From contig NZ_CABVHK010000002.1 of NCBI RefSeq assembly GCF_902497785.1, forward strand, positions 398,639 to 462,638: a DNA stretch of 64,000 nucleotides, written 5' to 3'. A program made the position numbers and the translations under genes. This stretch comes from Pseudomonas fluorescens. GTDB taxonomy: Bacteria > Pseudomonadota > Gammaproteobacteria > Pseudomonadales > Pseudomonadaceae. The notes beneath the pieces are model-generated. The model worked only from the letters and a program-made list of their open reading frames with translations, was not told the origin of the DNA and searched no databases. Within the stretch, counting starts at the first letter, position 1, and each line of letters starts with the position of its first letter. Below are positions 1 to 9,555 of the stretch, piece after piece.

Positions 1-1535
1 ATCACGGCCGCAACGATTCGCCGGTCTGGCGTGCCGGCCATGACGCGTACCTCACCGCTATCAAGGAAAAGACCCGGCTGGTAGAGCAATTCAAGTCGCA
101 CAACGCCGTGCTGCGCAACTCAATGGCCTTCCTGCCAACCGCCGAGGACGACATTCAGGAGCAATTGGCTCAGTTGGTCGACGGCGACAAACTGCAACTG
201 CAAAACATCGCCACCGACACTTACGATTTGCTGCTGAGCAGCCTCGAGTTTGCCCAGGTCACTTCCGACGACAAGGCCGCGGACATTCTGGTGGGCCTTA
301 ACAAAATGCAGGTCAACAAACTGCGACTGCCTGAGCAGTTTCACAGCCCTATCGACATTCTCAGCAACCACATTTCACTGATCCTGCGTGAGCAGCCGGT
401 GGTCAACCGCTTGCTGGAAAACATCGAAGCCATTCCCGTTGCCGAGCGCCTGGACGACATTACCAGCCTGTTGAACTCCGACCAGCAACAGGCCAACGCG
501 GTCGACCAGCGCTATCACTTTTACATGCTGGTGTTTTCGGTGCTGCTGGTCCTGCTGCTGGTGTACCTGGCGATTCACCTGATGCGCAGTTTCACCGTGA
601 TCCAGCGCGTCAACAAGGCGCTGCAAACGGCCAATGACGATCTGGAACTCAGGGTCGAAGAGCGCACCCGCGAACTCCGGGACACCCAAAGTGAATTGCT
701 CGACACCGCACGTCAGGCCGGCATGGCCGAGATCGCCACCAATGTGCTGCACAACGTTGGCAACGTGCTCAACAGCGTCAACATTTCAGCCGATCTGGTT
801 TCGCGCAAACTGCGCGCCAGCAAGGCCCAGGGGTTGGGCAAGGCGATGCAACTGATCAACGAACACCCGGGTGATCTCGGCAAGTTTCTGACGCAGGACG
901 AGAAAGGCAAGTTGCTGCCCGGTTATCTGAATCAACTGGTCGAAGCCATCGCGATTGAACAGCAAGGCATGACCGACGAACTCGCGCAGTTGAGTAAGAG
1001 TGTCGACCACATCAAGGACATCGTCGCTACCCAGCAATCCTACGCGGGCGCGAACAGCCTGATGGAGCCGCTGCACATCAGCGAATTGCTCGAGGACGCC
1101 CTGCGTATGAATTCGGGGGCGCTGACCCGGCATCACGTCACGGTGGTCAAGGACTATGCCGAAGTGCCGCAGGTCATGGGCGACAAGCACCGGTTGCTGC
1201 TGATCCTGATCAACCTGATCAGCAACGCCAAGTACGCCATGTCCGACCTGAGCAACCGCCCGCGACAAATGACCCTCGGGGTCAGAATCGTCGACGACAC
1301 GACGCTGCAAGTCAGCGTCAAGGACGACGGCGAAGGCATCCCTGCGGAAAACATGACGCGCATTTTTGCCCACGGTTTTACCACACGCAAGGAAGGTCAC
1401 GGCTTCGGCCTGCACAGCTGCGCCCTGGCCGCCATCGAAATGAACGGCCACCTCACCGCCCACAGCGACGGGCCAGGCAAGGGCGCGCAGTTCACCCTGC
1501 AAATCCCGCTGACGACGGTTCCGGAGGAAGCATGA
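1..1535 (+). CDS. Membrane sensor histidine kinase, 5' end outside window
   Basis: Membrane histidine kinase, partial. The frame (codons from base 3) is open to the left edge, so the in-frame GTG at 108 is not the true start. Visible parts in order: a helical, mostly polar extracytoplasmic region up to about nt 510; one membrane segment at about 514-590; a coiled-coil linker; a dimerisation segment with NVLHNVGNVLNS, whose His (codon near nt 749) is the likely phosphoacceptor; and an ATPase domain with N box NLISNAKYAM, G1 DDGEGI and G2 GHGFGLH. The helical sensor part resembles the DAHL ligand-binding domain, but that is a family recollection and untested. Its stop overlaps the start of the next gene by 4 nt (ATGA), so the two are co-translated and probably act in one pathway. 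The signal sensed is unknown. Confidence 0.9.
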   Translation, partial: HGRNDSPVWRAGHDAYLTAIKEKTRLVEQFKSHNAVLRNSMAFLPTAEDDIQEQLAQLVDGDKLQLQNIATDTYDLLLSSLEFAQVTSDDKAADILVGLNKMQVNKLRLPEQFHSPIDILSNHISLILREQPVVNRLLENIEAIPVAERLDDITSLLNSDQQQANAVDQRYHFYMLVFSVLLVLLLVYLAIHLMRSFTVIQRVNKALQTANDDLELRVEERTRELRDTQSELLDTARQAGMAEIATNVLHNVGNVLNSVNISADLVSRKLRASKAQGLGKAMQLINEHPGDLGKFLTQDEKGKLLPGYLNQLVEAIAIEQQGMTDELAQLSKSVDHIKDIVATQQSYAGANSLMEPLHISELLEDALRMNSGALTRHHVTVVKDYAEVPQVMGDKHRLLLILINLISNAKYAMSDLSNRPRQMTLGVRIVDDTTLQVSVKDDGEGIPAENMTRIFAHGFTTRKEGHGFGLHSCALAAIEMNGHLTAHSDGPGKGAQFTLQIPLTTVPEEA

Positions 1536-2938
1536 GCGGGCTGACCAATCGACGAATCCTGCTGATCGATGACACACCGTCCATACACGTGGATTTCCGC
1601 AAGATCCTCACGCCGGTTCCGGTGCAGAGCGTCGAACTGGATGAGATGGAAGCGACATTGTTCGGCAGTGCAGTGAAACCCTCCCGCGTCGTCTTCGAGC
1701 TGGATTCCGCGTATGGCGGGCAAGAGGGGCTGGGCAAACTCAAAAGCGCTTTGCAGGCAACGCGTCCTTACGCGTTGGCCTTCGTCGACATGCGCATGCC
1801 GGAAGGCTGGGACGGCGCGAAGACCATCGAACATTTATGGCTGGAGGACCCGCGCCTGCAAGTGGTGGTGTGCACCGCTTACTCCGATTATTCCTGGGAC
1901 GAATTGCTCGACCGGTTACAGGCCCATGACCGGCTGCTGATCCTGAAAAAACCCTTCGACAATATCGAAGTCCAGCAGATGGCCAACACCCTGCTGACCA
2001 AATGGGACATGACCGAACGGGCCTCTGTGCAGATGAGTCATCTGGAGCATCTGGTGGACCAACGGACTACGCAATTCAGACAGGCCAGCGAGGCGTTGCA
2101 GCGGGAAATCGACGAACGCCGGCAGCTTGAATCGCAACTGGTGCAATCGGAAAAACTCGCGTCACTGGGACAACTGGCGGCTGGCGTGGCCCATGAAATC
2201 AACAACCCCATTGGCTTCATTTCCTCCAACCTCGGCACGCTCGAGGGTTACTTCAAGCAGTTGCAGGAAATGCTCGATGCCTATCGGGATGCGGAAGAAG
2301 CGATTGGCTCCAGTGAGCTGGTCGAGCGCTTGCAGCAGCTTCGTGAACGGGTCGAACTGGAATTCCTGCGCGATGACATTCCGCTGCTGATCAAGGAGTC
2401 CAAGGACGGCATCAGCCGGGTCGGGCAGATCGTCAAAGACCTCAAGGATTTCTCGCGGGTGGACTCCAGCCAGGAATGGCAGTGGGCGAATTTGCAACAG
2501 GGCATTGAATCGACGCTGAACATCGTGGCCAATGAACTGAAATACAAGGCCGATGTGGTTAAGGACTATCAGGCGCTGCCCGACATCGAATGCCTGCCCT
2601 CGCAAATCAACCAGGTGATCATGAACCTGATCGTCAACGCCTCCCAGGCGATCGGCCCGGAGCGTGGCACCTTGACCCTGCGCACCGGCGTTGAGGGGGA
2701 AACTGTGTGGATAGAAGTCGCCGACACCGGCACCGGCATCTCGCCGCAGAGTCTGCAGAAAATTTTCGACCCGTTCTTTACCACCAAACCGGTGGGCCAG
2801 GGGACGGGGCTGGGTTTGTCGCTGTCTTATGGCATCGTGAAGAAACATCGGGGGGACATTTCGGTGGTGAGTGAAGTGGGGGTTGGCAGCACCTTTCGCA
2901 TCGTGTTGCCGATACACCAGACAAAACCCGCCACCTGA
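1532..2938 (+). CDS. Receiver domain-histidine kinase fusion protein
   Basis: Soluble two-component protein of 468 aa with an N-terminal receiver and a C-terminal kinase. The receiver has the acidic pair D13-D14, phosphoacceptor D86 ([13 protein letters not shown]) and the conserved Lys before PF (about 140). It carries an insertion of about 40 residues after the first helix. A coiled coil (about 165-210) leads to the dimerisation helix with H221 ([12 protein letters not shown]), then an ATPase domain with N box [11 protein letters not shown]1 DTGTGI and G2 [13 protein letters not shown]. There is no membrane segment or DNA-binding domain. The receiver sits in front of the kinase, so phosphotransfer from the upstream kinase could gate this one; that is inference. 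A REP pair follows 11 nt after the stop. Confidence 0.9.
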   Translation: MSGLTNRRILLIDDTPSIHVDFRKILTPVPVQSVELDEMEATLFGSAVKPSRVVFELDSAYGGQEGLGKLKSALQATRPYALAFVDMRMPEGWDGAKTIEHLWLEDPRLQVVVCTAYSDYSWDELLDRLQAHDRLLILKKPFDNIEVQQMANTLLTKWDMTERASVQMSHLEHLVDQRTTQFRQASEALQREIDERRQLESQLVQSEKLASLGQLAAGVAHEINNPIGFISSNLGTLEGYFKQLQEMLDAYRDAEEAIGSSELVERLQQLRERVELEFLRDDIPLLIKESKDGISRVGQIVKDLKDFSRVDSSQEWQWANLQQGIESTLNIVANELKYKADVVKDYQALPDIECLPSQINQVIMNLIVNASQAIGPERGTLTLRTGVEGETVWIEVADTGTGISPQSLQKIFDPFFTTKPVGQGTGLGLSLSYGIVKKHRGDISVVSEVGVGSTFRIVLPIHQTKPAT

Positions 2939-2948
2939 ACACACCAGC

Positions 2949-3015
2949 GTAGGAGCTGCCGAAGGCTGCGATCTTTTGATCTTCTAAAAAGATCGCAGCC
3001 TTCGGCAGCTCCTAC
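2949..3015. repeat. REP inverted pair (type A, GTAGGAGCTGCCGAAGG)
   Basis: Two inverted copies of the core GTAGGAGCTGCCGAAGGCTG separated by a short AT-rich loop. It lies between the convergent kinase and permease genes and could form a long hairpin acting as a transcription barrier or mRNA stabiliser. Confidence 0.9.
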
Positions 3016-3030
3016 GGGGTTTGGCGTCTC

Positions 3031-4356
3031 TCAGGTGGCTTCCTGAAAATCCATCTCCGGCGGCTGGCGACGGAATCCACCGGTCAGCAATGCCAGGTAG
3101 ACCACGCCAATCGCCAGCCAGCTCAGGCCCAGATAAATCGCCAGATGATCGAGGCTGACCATCAGCCACAAATCGGCCGCCAGGCCAATGAACGGGAATA
3201 ACAGGAACAGCACGAATTCACGCAACCCTTTCTTCTCACCGCCAGTCCAGTAGTGAAAAATCACCGACAAATTCACCAGACTGAACGCCAGGAACGCGCC
3301 AAAGTTGATGAACGAGGTCGAGGTGGTGACGTCCAGTTTCAGTGCCAGCAACGCGACGACGGCGCACAACAGAATGCTGTTGATCGGCGTTCCGAAGCGC
3401 TCGTGCAAGGTTCCGAAAAACGCTTTCGGCAACACACCGTCGCGACCCATGGCGTAGAGCAGCCGCGAACCACTGGCCTGAGCGGACAGCCCCGAGGCGA
3501 ACTGACCGACAATCAAGCCGATCAGGAAGATCGACACAAACAGGTCGCCACCGATGTTGCGCGCTATTTCATAAGCTGCCGAGTCGACGCTGTCGAACTG
3601 CAACGACGGATGCGCGATCTGTACGAAGTACGACACGCCGACAAAGATCAGCCCGCCAATCAGGGTGATCAGCATGATCGCTCGCGGGATGGTGCGGCGC
3701 GGGTCGCGGGTTTCTTCGGTCAGGGTACTCACGGCGTCGAAACCGAGGAATGAATAACAGGCGATGGCGGCACCGCTCATGATCAGCGGCATCTGCATGT
3801 CACCGTTGAAGAACGGCTTGACCGACCACAACGGCGTGCTGGCATCGCCGCCGACGTAGTGAACGCACAGCGCGACAAAGGCAATCAGCACCAGAAACTG
3901 CACCAGCATCAGCAAGGCGTTGATGCCGTTGGCCAGTTTCAGGCCGACGATATTGATTGCGCTGGTGATGCCGATGAACGCCAGCACCCAGATCCACTGC
4001 GGCACCGCGGGGAACGCAGAGTTGAGGTACGCCGCGCCGATCAGCCAGATGGCCATCGGCAGGAACAGGTAATCGAGCAACACCGCCCAACCGGCGATGA
4101 AGCCGAGTTTCGGGCTGATGGCCTTGCGCACATAACTGTACGCCGAGCCGGCAACGGGAAATGCCGAGGCCATTCGGCCGTAACTCATGGCGGTGAAAAA
4201 CATCGCCACCAATGCCGCAAGGTACGCGGCCGGCACCATGCCGGCGGTGGATTGGGCGAGGATGCCGAACGTGCCGAGCACGATGATCGGTGTCATGTAG
4301 GCGATGCCAAACAGCACCACCGACCCTAATGACAGGGTGCGTTGCAAACGAGCCAT
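3031..4356 (-). CDS. APC-superfamily amino acid/polyamine permease
   Basis: Inner-membrane permease of 441 aa. It has about 12 hydrophobic segments and the N-terminal signature of the APC superfamily (GSVVLFGIAYMTPI, then YSYVRKAISPKLGFIAGW). It probably imports an amino acid, or a polyamine as in PuuP-like relatives, by proton symport; the substrate cannot be read from sequence. The next gene on the same strand starts 165 nt upstream and encodes a nitrilase-superfamily hydrolase, so the pair may import and hydrolyse one nitrogen compound (inference). A REP pair lies between the two genes. Confidence 0.85.
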   Translation of the reverse strand: MARLQRTLSLGSVVLFGIAYMTPIIVLGTFGILAQSTAGMVPAAYLAALVAMFFTAMSYGRMASAFPVAGSAYSYVRKAISPKLGFIAGWAVLLDYLFLPMAIWLIGAAYLNSAFPAVPQWIWVLAFIGITSAINIVGLKLANGINALLMLVQFLVLIAFVALCVHYVGGDASTPLWSVKPFFNGDMQMPLIMSGAAIACYSFLGFDAVSTLTEETRDPRRTIPRAIMLITLIGGLIFVGVSYFVQIAHPSLQFDSVDSAAYEIARNIGGDLFVSIFLIGLIVGQFASGLSAQASGSRLLYAMGRDGVLPKAFFGTLHERFGTPINSILLCAVVALLALKLDVTTSTSFINFGAFLAFSLVNLSVIFHYWTGGEKKGLREFVLFLLFPFIGLAADLWLMVSLDHLAIYLGLSWLAIGVVYLALLTGGFRRQPPEMDFQEAT

Positions 4357-4447
4357 GAGCGACTACTCCGAAATTTTATTGGATTTATGGCAGAGCTGGG
4401 TTCGGTGTTGCTTTTTTTCAGGTCAGTCAGGGAGTTGCGCAGCAGTG

Positions 4448-4521
4448 AAAAGATCGCAGCCTGCGGCAGCTCCTACGGCAATCGAGTTCGGCGCAGGAGC
4501 TGCCGATGGCTGCGATCTTTT
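4448..4521. repeat. REP inverted pair (type A)
   Basis: Inverted type A cores with small deviations (CTGCGGCAG and CCGATGGCTG). It sits between the hydrolase and permease genes on the minus strand, and its edge touches the hydrolase stop codon (4521-4523). Confidence 0.85.
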
Positions 4522-5342
4522 CAGCGTTGGGGAATCAGCAGCTCGCGCAATCCACAGGCATGCTCAACCATCTCCCCAGGCAACTTCAGCCGCTGGTCAT
4601 CCAGGTACCGATAATCCTGGCGCGCCGCCGTCAGCTGGTTCAGGTCCAGCTCGACCGCAAACTGCCCCTCCTCCCGCCCGGCTTCGAACAGCAAGCTGCC
4701 AAGGGGATTCACCAACGCACTGCCACCAGCAAACAACAACCCACCGTCGCCCGCTTCCACCCGGTTGACCATCAGCGCAAACGCCTGGTTTTCCTGGGCG
4801 CGGGCCATGATGGCGGTGCGGTGCGTGGGGCCGTAAGGGTCCATGTTGCCGTTGGTCACCAGCAGCACTTCGGCACCCAGTTGCGCCAAGGCACGGGCGC
4901 TTTCGGGGAATTCAATGTCGTAGCAAATCAGCAGCCCGACCCGCACACCGTTCCACAGGCACGTGGCGTAACGGTCGCCGGCCTCGACGACGCCGCGATC
5001 CGACGCCCACAGGTGCGTCTTGCGATATTTCAGCGCGATGCCTTCCGGAGTAATCAGCAGCGTGGTGTTGTAAAAACGACCGTTGTCGTTCTCGGCCATG
5101 CCGATCACCACTGCGATATTGCGCTCGCGCGCTGCAGTGACAATCGCAGTGACGGTCGGGCCGGTCAGCGGTTCAGAGACCTGAGCAACTGTCTCGGCCG
5201 ACGGAAAGCCCATCAAGTGGCTTTCCGGAAACATGATCAGCTGGGTGTCGGCCGCGCAGGCAGCAATCGCCGCCACAGCGCGTTCGAGGTTGTAAGCCGT
5301 GTGGTTGTCACGGCCGGCCAATTGGGCGAGTTCGACCTTCAT
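4521..5342 (-). CDS. Carbon-nitrogen hydrolase (nitrilase superfamily)
   Basis: Nitrilase-superfamily amidohydrolase of 273 aa that hydrolyses an amide-type C-N bond. The Glu-Lys-Cys triad is visible: E40 (MFPESHLMGFP), K108 (KYRKTHLW) and C140 (GLLICYDIEFPE). I chose ATG 5342 because AAGGAA sits at the right distance upstream; an upstream frame extension to 5417 lacks such a site. The length fits the omega-amidase, N-carbamoylputrescine amidase and beta-ureidopropionase branches, but I cannot pick a substrate. It is divergent from the LuxR-type regulator (126-nt gap), the obvious candidate for its control, and upstream of the permease on the same strand. Confidence 0.88.
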   Translation of the reverse strand: MKVELAQLAGRDNHTAYNLERAVAAIAACAADTQLIMFPESHLMGFPSAETVAQVSEPLTGPTVTAIVTAARERNIAVVIGMAENDNGRFYNTTLLITPEGIALKYRKTHLWASDRGVVEAGDRYATCLWNGVRVGLLICYDIEFPESARALAQLGAEVLLVTNGNMDPYGPTHRTAIMARAQENQAFALMVNRVEAGDGGLLFAGGSALVNPLGSLLFEAGREEGQFAVELDLNQLTAARQDYRYLDDQRLKLPGEMVEHACGLRELLIPQR

Positions 5343-5468
5343 GGGTATTCCTTGTTGTGATGCCCGGGCCGCAGAAAGATTGCCCGGTCGGTGTCTGTGC
5401 GCCAGTATGCGCAGCAAGCAACCGGCCAGGGAATCACGCGGCCGGGGTAACCCGATAGGGGTAGAGCC

Positions 5469-6269
5469 ATGACACTCTCGTTAGACGACATCGCCTGGCA
5501 CCGGTCGGTCGGGCAACTGATCGACGCGCTGGACAAGCCGAATTTCTGGACGCAACTCGTTCGTCTGCTGGATCAATACGTGACCTTCGACAGCTGGGTG
5601 GCGCTGCTTTTCAGCGCCGATCAGCACCCGCTAGTGTTCGCCGAATGCCCCGGCGCGGACGGCACTCCCGATCAATTGTTCCAGGATTATCTGCGCGGCT
5701 TGTACCTGCTCGACCCGTTCTACATCGCCTGTCGCGAGCAGTCGCGCACCGGGCTTTATCGCCTGTCGGAAGTGGCGCCGGAGCACTTCGAACTCACTGA
5801 GTACTATCAACGATACTTTCGTGTGAATGTGGTGGCCGATGAAATCCAGTTTAATTGCCAGCTCGAAGGCGACCGCACGCTGTGCCTGTCGCTGGGCAGC
5901 AAGCAGCGCTTCAGCGGTCAGCAGATTGCGCTGCTGTCGTTGATCCAGCCGTGGGTGGTTGGCTTGTTGCGCCAGCGCCTGCCCTACGAAATCAACGAAG
6001 TCGTGGCCCTCGCGCCGGCGCCGGTTCAAGGCGACTGGCGGGTGCAGCTGGAAGCATCGGTGCAACAACTCAAAGGCGCGCAATTGACCGCCCGGGAGCT
6101 GGACGTCGGGCGTTTGATGCTCAGCGGTTGCTCCAGCAAAGAAATCGCCCGCAAGCTGGAAATCTCTGTCGAAACCGTGAAAGTCCATAAGAAACACATG
6201 TACAGCAAACTGGGGATCAAGTCCCAGTCCGAGCTGTTTTCAATTTTTCTCCAGGCGCAGAATGCCTGA
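5469..6269 (+). CDS. LuxR-type HTH transcriptional regulator
   Basis: Regulator of 266 aa. A C-terminal LuxR/NarL helix-turn-helix occupies about residues 202-258 (LTARELDVGRLMLSG, SSKEIARKLEIS, ETVKVHKKHMYSKLG). The N-terminal ~190 residues are not a receiver domain and lack an obvious acyl-homoserine-lactone-binding signature, so this is probably a solitary regulator sensing something else. It is divergent from the hydrolase/permease genes and most simply regulates them (inference). A BIME follows 10 nt after the stop. Confidence 0.85.
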   Translation: MTLSLDDIAWHRSVGQLIDALDKPNFWTQLVRLLDQYVTFDSWVALLFSADQHPLVFAECPGADGTPDQLFQDYLRGLYLLDPFYIACREQSRTGLYRLSEVAPEHFELTEYYQRYFRVNVVADEIQFNCQLEGDRTLCLSLGSKQRFSGQQIALLSLIQPWVVGLLRQRLPYEINEVVALAPAPVQGDWRVQLEASVQQLKGAQLTARELDVGRLMLSGCSSKEIARKLEISVETVKVHKKHMYSKLGIKSQSELFSIFLQAQNA

Positions 6270-6278
6270 TTGAAAACT

Positions 6279-6376
6279 GTAGGAGCGAGCTTGCTCGCGA
6301 AAAACGCCAAGGCACCGCGGGCATGTAGACAGCACGCGTTATCGTTGAAGACCATCGCGAGCAAGCTCGCTCCTAC
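6279..6376. repeat. BIME (type B, GTAGGAGCGAGCTTGCTCGCG)
   Basis: Inverted pair of type B cores with a 50-60 nt centre. The right half of the centre (GCGTTATCGTTGAAGACCAT) matches, in reverse complement, the left half of the units in the lptF-pepA array, showing that the conserved element extends beyond the REP core. Confidence 0.9.
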
Positions 6377-6410
6377 AGGTCATAGATGAGTCCGAACCCA
6401 GGGAAACCGT

Positions 6411-8030
6411 ATGAGCCTGTCACTCCTGAGCCGCTACGCCTTCTTTGCCGCGTGCGTCATTTTCACCCTCGCCAGCCTGCCGTTTCTGCAGCACGACTGG
6501 CTCTGGCCAATCACCGCTGTCACCGGCGTGCTAAGCCTGATCGGCCTGTTCGACCTGCTGCAAAGCCCCCACGCAGTGCGGCGCAATTACCCGATCCTGG
6601 GCAACATCCGCTACCTGGTCGAGGGCATTCGTCCGGAAATCCGCCAGTACCTGCTCGAATCCGACAGCGACGCCCTGCCCTTCTCCCGTGCCCAGCGTTC
6701 GCTGGTCTACTCGCGCGCCAAAAACGAAAGTGCCGACAAACCTTTCGGCACCTTGATTGACGTCTACCAGTCGGGGTTCGAGTTCATCGGCCATTCGATG
6801 CGCCCGGCGCCGTTGAGCGATCCGAACAGTTTCCGCACCATCGTCGGCGGCCCGCAGTGCACGCAACCGTACTCGGCATCGGTGTTCAACATCTCGGCCA
6901 TGAGTTTCGGTTCCCTGAGTGCCAACGCGATTCGCGCATTGAACCAGGGCGCCAAACTCGGCAACTTCGCCCACGATACCGGCGAAGGCAGTATCAGCGC
7001 CTATCACCGGGAAAACGGCGGCGACCTGACCTGGGAACTCGGCAGCGGTTACTTCGGTTGCCGCACCGCTGACGGCCGCTTCGACCCGGAACGCTTCGCC
7101 GCACAAGCGCAGACGCCGCAAGTGCGGATGATCGAAATCAAGATGAGCCAGGGCGCCAAACCGGGCCACGGCGGGATTCTGCCCAAGCACAAAGTCACCA
7201 AGGAAATCGCCGAAACCCGCGGCATCATGATGGGTGAAGACTGCATCTCGCCATCGCGGCACAGCGCGTTTTCCACGCCGATCGAACTGATGCATTTCAT
7301 CCAGCAACTGCGTGAGTTGTCCGGCGGCAAACCGGTGGGTTTCAAGTTCTGCCTCGGCCATCCGTGGGAATTCATGGGCATCGCCAAGGCCATGCTCGAA
7401 ACCGGCATTCTTCCAGACTTCATCGTCGTCGATGGCAAGGAAGGCGGCACGGGTGCGGCGCCGGTGGAATTCACCGACCACATCGGCGTACCGATGCGCG
7501 AAGGTCTGTTGTTCGTGCACAACACGCTGGTGGGCCTGAACCTGCGGGACAAAATCAAACTCGGCGCCAGCGGCAAGATCGTCAGCGCCTTCGACATTGC
7601 CAGTGTATTGGCCATCGGCGCCGACTGGGCCAACTCGGCGCGCGGCTTCATGTTCGCCATCGGCTGCATTCAGTCGCAGTCGTGCCACACCAACAAATGC
7701 CCGACCGGCGTGGCCACCCAGGACACCCTGCGCCAGCGCGCACTGGTGGTCCCGGACAAGGCTCAGCGCGTGTTCAACTTCCACCGCAACACCCTCAAGG
7801 CCCTCGCCGAAATGCTCGCCGCCGCCGGCCTCGATCATCCGTCGCAGTTGTCGGCCAAGCACCTGGTGCGACGCATGTCGGCGACCGAGATCAAGCTGTT
7901 CTCGCAGCTGCATGTGTTCCTCAAGCCAGGGGAATTGTTGACCGGTGAAGTGAATGGCGAGTTCTACTCGCGCATGTGGCAGATGGCGCGGGCGGACAGC
8001 TTCGAGCCTAATGAGTTGGCTGTAGCCTGA
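6411..8030 (+). CDS. FMN-binding glutamate synthase family protein
   Basis: Stand-alone glutamate-synthase-like protein of 539 aa. Two hydrophobic N-terminal segments (about residues 8-45) suggest membrane anchoring. The rest is the FMN-binding synthase barrel, including MSFGSLSANAIRALNQGA, MSQGAKPGHGG and VDGKEGGTGAAP. A cysteine cluster near residues 419-430 (CIQSQSCHTNKCPTG) is like the 3Fe-4S site of GltB. It lacks the N-terminal glutaminase domain and the NADPH-dependent small subunit, so it is not a conventional GOGAT; the physiological reaction of this family is not established. The start ATG is preceded by AGGGAAA. Confidence 0.85.
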   Translation: MSLSLLSRYAFFAACVIFTLASLPFLQHDWLWPITAVTGVLSLIGLFDLLQSPHAVRRNYPILGNIRYLVEGIRPEIRQYLLESDSDALPFSRAQRSLVYSRAKNESADKPFGTLIDVYQSGFEFIGHSMRPAPLSDPNSFRTIVGGPQCTQPYSASVFNISAMSFGSLSANAIRALNQGAKLGNFAHDTGEGSISAYHRENGGDLTWELGSGYFGCRTADGRFDPERFAAQAQTPQVRMIEIKMSQGAKPGHGGILPKHKVTKEIAETRGIMMGEDCISPSRHSAFSTPIELMHFIQQLRELSGGKPVGFKFCLGHPWEFMGIAKAMLETGILPDFIVVDGKEGGTGAAPVEFTDHIGVPMREGLLFVHNTLVGLNLRDKIKLGASGKIVSAFDIASVLAIGADWANSARGFMFAIGCIQSQSCHTNKCPTGVATQDTLRQRALVVPDKAQRVFNFHRNTLKALAEMLAAAGLDHPSQLSAKHLVRRMSATEIKLFSQLHVFLKPGELLTGEVNGEFYSRMWQMARADSFEPNELAVA

Positions 8031-8038
8031 GCGTAAAC

Positions 8039-8063
8039 AGGCGCTTCACCAGCGAAGCGCCTT
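8039..8063. terminator. Possible bidirectional hairpin between convergent genes
   Basis: Stem GGCGCTTC / GAAGCGCC between the GltB-like gene and the convergent GtrII-like gene. It overlaps the last codons of the latter. No real T tract, so intrinsic termination is uncertain. Confidence 0.35.
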
Positions 8064-9554
8064 GATCGGGGCCGGCTCTTTGATGACGATGAAACCGTAA
8101 TTCCCCCGCAGATAAATCCGGTAGTACGGACGGTCCACCAGCGCCGGATACCCTTGATACCCCACTCGCGTCGCGTTGCGGCGCTCCTTCTCGGCCACCA
8201 CGTTGGTGATGCCGACCTTCGGCAGGGTTTCGGCCAGCATGAAAAAATCGATGTTCAGCAGATAGTGCAATACCGGCATCTGCTTGAACGACCCGGCCGC
8301 CCCCTGCAACCAGTGATCTGAATAGGTCACCGACAGGTAAATCCGTTTGGCCTCGCGCAGGGATGGGTGGCTGGCGATATCGTGCTCAAGGCTCATCAGC
8401 GCGCTGGTGGCGAACGCCTTCTGCACCGTCAGCACCCGGCCGTAGGCGTACGACAGCGACAGCATTGCCAGCAATGGCACCGCCAGCAACAGCGGCAGCC
8501 GTTCATGAATTTGCGCCAGCGCCAGATGGCTCAAATAGAACAGCAGTACCAGCAGCACGGCGAACCCCATCAAGGTCCGCGCCCCCTCGTTGAAGTCGCG
8601 GAAAAACAGCGCAACGCCCGACACCAACAACGTCACCATCGGCAATGTCAGCAAACACAGCAGGCCAATCATCACCTTCTTCGGTCCACTGTCCTGACGC
8701 TCGAGGACCTTCAGCCCCACCCGTACAGCACCGGCAATCGCGCACAGCAAAAGCGCGGCGAACACCCACGTGAATCCGCCGTGAAACAGCAGCACGACTT
8801 TTTCCAGCACCCGGCCGATATTGACCTGCAGTTGCAGCAGCGGCGCGGCAGCCCAGTTCAGCAACAACGCGCGATCCTGCGTCATGAACGCCACGGCGCT
8901 GACGCTGTACATCAACCACCCCATACTGACCTGCGCCAGTTTCCAGCCGATCAACCGCCACAGCTGCGGCCAGGCCAGTCGGCGATCGACGGCGCTGATC
9001 AGTTCCAGGCAACACAAGCCGAGAAACACATTGAGGCTGATCTGATAGAGCCCCAGCGCCAGCGCAATCAACAACGCCGGCACCAGCCATTGAAGCGCCC
9101 GAGAGGTGTGACGAAAGGTGATCGCATAGATCACCGCCACCAGGCTCAGGGCCATGGCGGGACCGTCATATTGATAAGACAGGTTTTGCAGAAAAAACGG
9201 GTTGTACCAGAGTGGCAACGGCACCAGGCAACAGGCAATCGTCGGCTGTGGATAATAATGAAACGTCAGCCCGGTCAATGCCGAGGCCATGGCCACGGAG
9301 GCGATCAACAGGGGTAATGGAAAGATGTTCGGCGCGGCATCACCGAACGTGAGCACGTTGTAAAACAGCTGGGTGAACAAACGCCCCTGCTCCGCCCAGG
9401 CCATGCCGGCTGACAGCGAACGCCAGTTGTCGTCAATGTACGGATAGTCCGCCAGCATCAGCGGCAACACATACACCAAGGTCGCACACAGAAAAAACAG
9501 CCAGACCTGGCGAGCGCCGAGCTCCTTGATGAGAAGGTCGCTGAAACGGCCCAC
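8046..9554 (-). CDS. GtrII-like membrane glucosyltransferase
   Basis: Polytopic membrane protein of 502 aa with about 10-12 hydrophobic segments, resembling the glucosyl-transferase II (GtrII) family that moves glucose from undecaprenyl-phosphate-glucose to O-antigen. Visible landmarks are an acidic loop near the N terminus (LADYPYIDDNWRS) and a C-terminal soluble tail. It starts with GTG only 1 nt after the stop of the GtrB-like gene, so translation is coupled. The two together would make and use a lipid-linked sugar at the outer face of the inner membrane. The acceptor glycan is unknown. Confidence 0.78.
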   Translation of the reverse strand: MGRFSDLLIKELGARQVWLFFLCATLVYVLPLMLADYPYIDDNWRSLSAGMAWAEQGRLFTQLFYNVLTFGDAAPNIFPLPLLIASVAMASALTGLTFHYYPQPTIACCLVPLPLWYNPFFLQNLSYQYDGPAMALSLVAVIYAITFRHTSRALQWLVPALLIALALGLYQISLNVFLGLCCLELISAVDRRLAWPQLWRLIGWKLAQVSMGWLMYSVSAVAFMTQDRALLLNWAAAPLLQLQVNIGRVLEKVVLLFHGGFTWVFAALLLCAIAGAVRVGLKVLERQDSGPKKVMIGLLCLLTLPMVTLLVSGVALFFRDFNEGARTLMGFAVLLVLLFYLSHLALAQIHERLPLLLAVPLLAMLSLSYAYGRVLTVQKAFATSALMSLEHDIASHPSLREAKRIYLSVTYSDHWLQGAAGSFKQMPVLHYLLNIDFFMLAETLPKVGITNVVAEKERRNATRVGYQGYPALVDRPYYRIYLRGNYGFIVIKEPAPIKALRW

Positions 9555-9555
9555 G

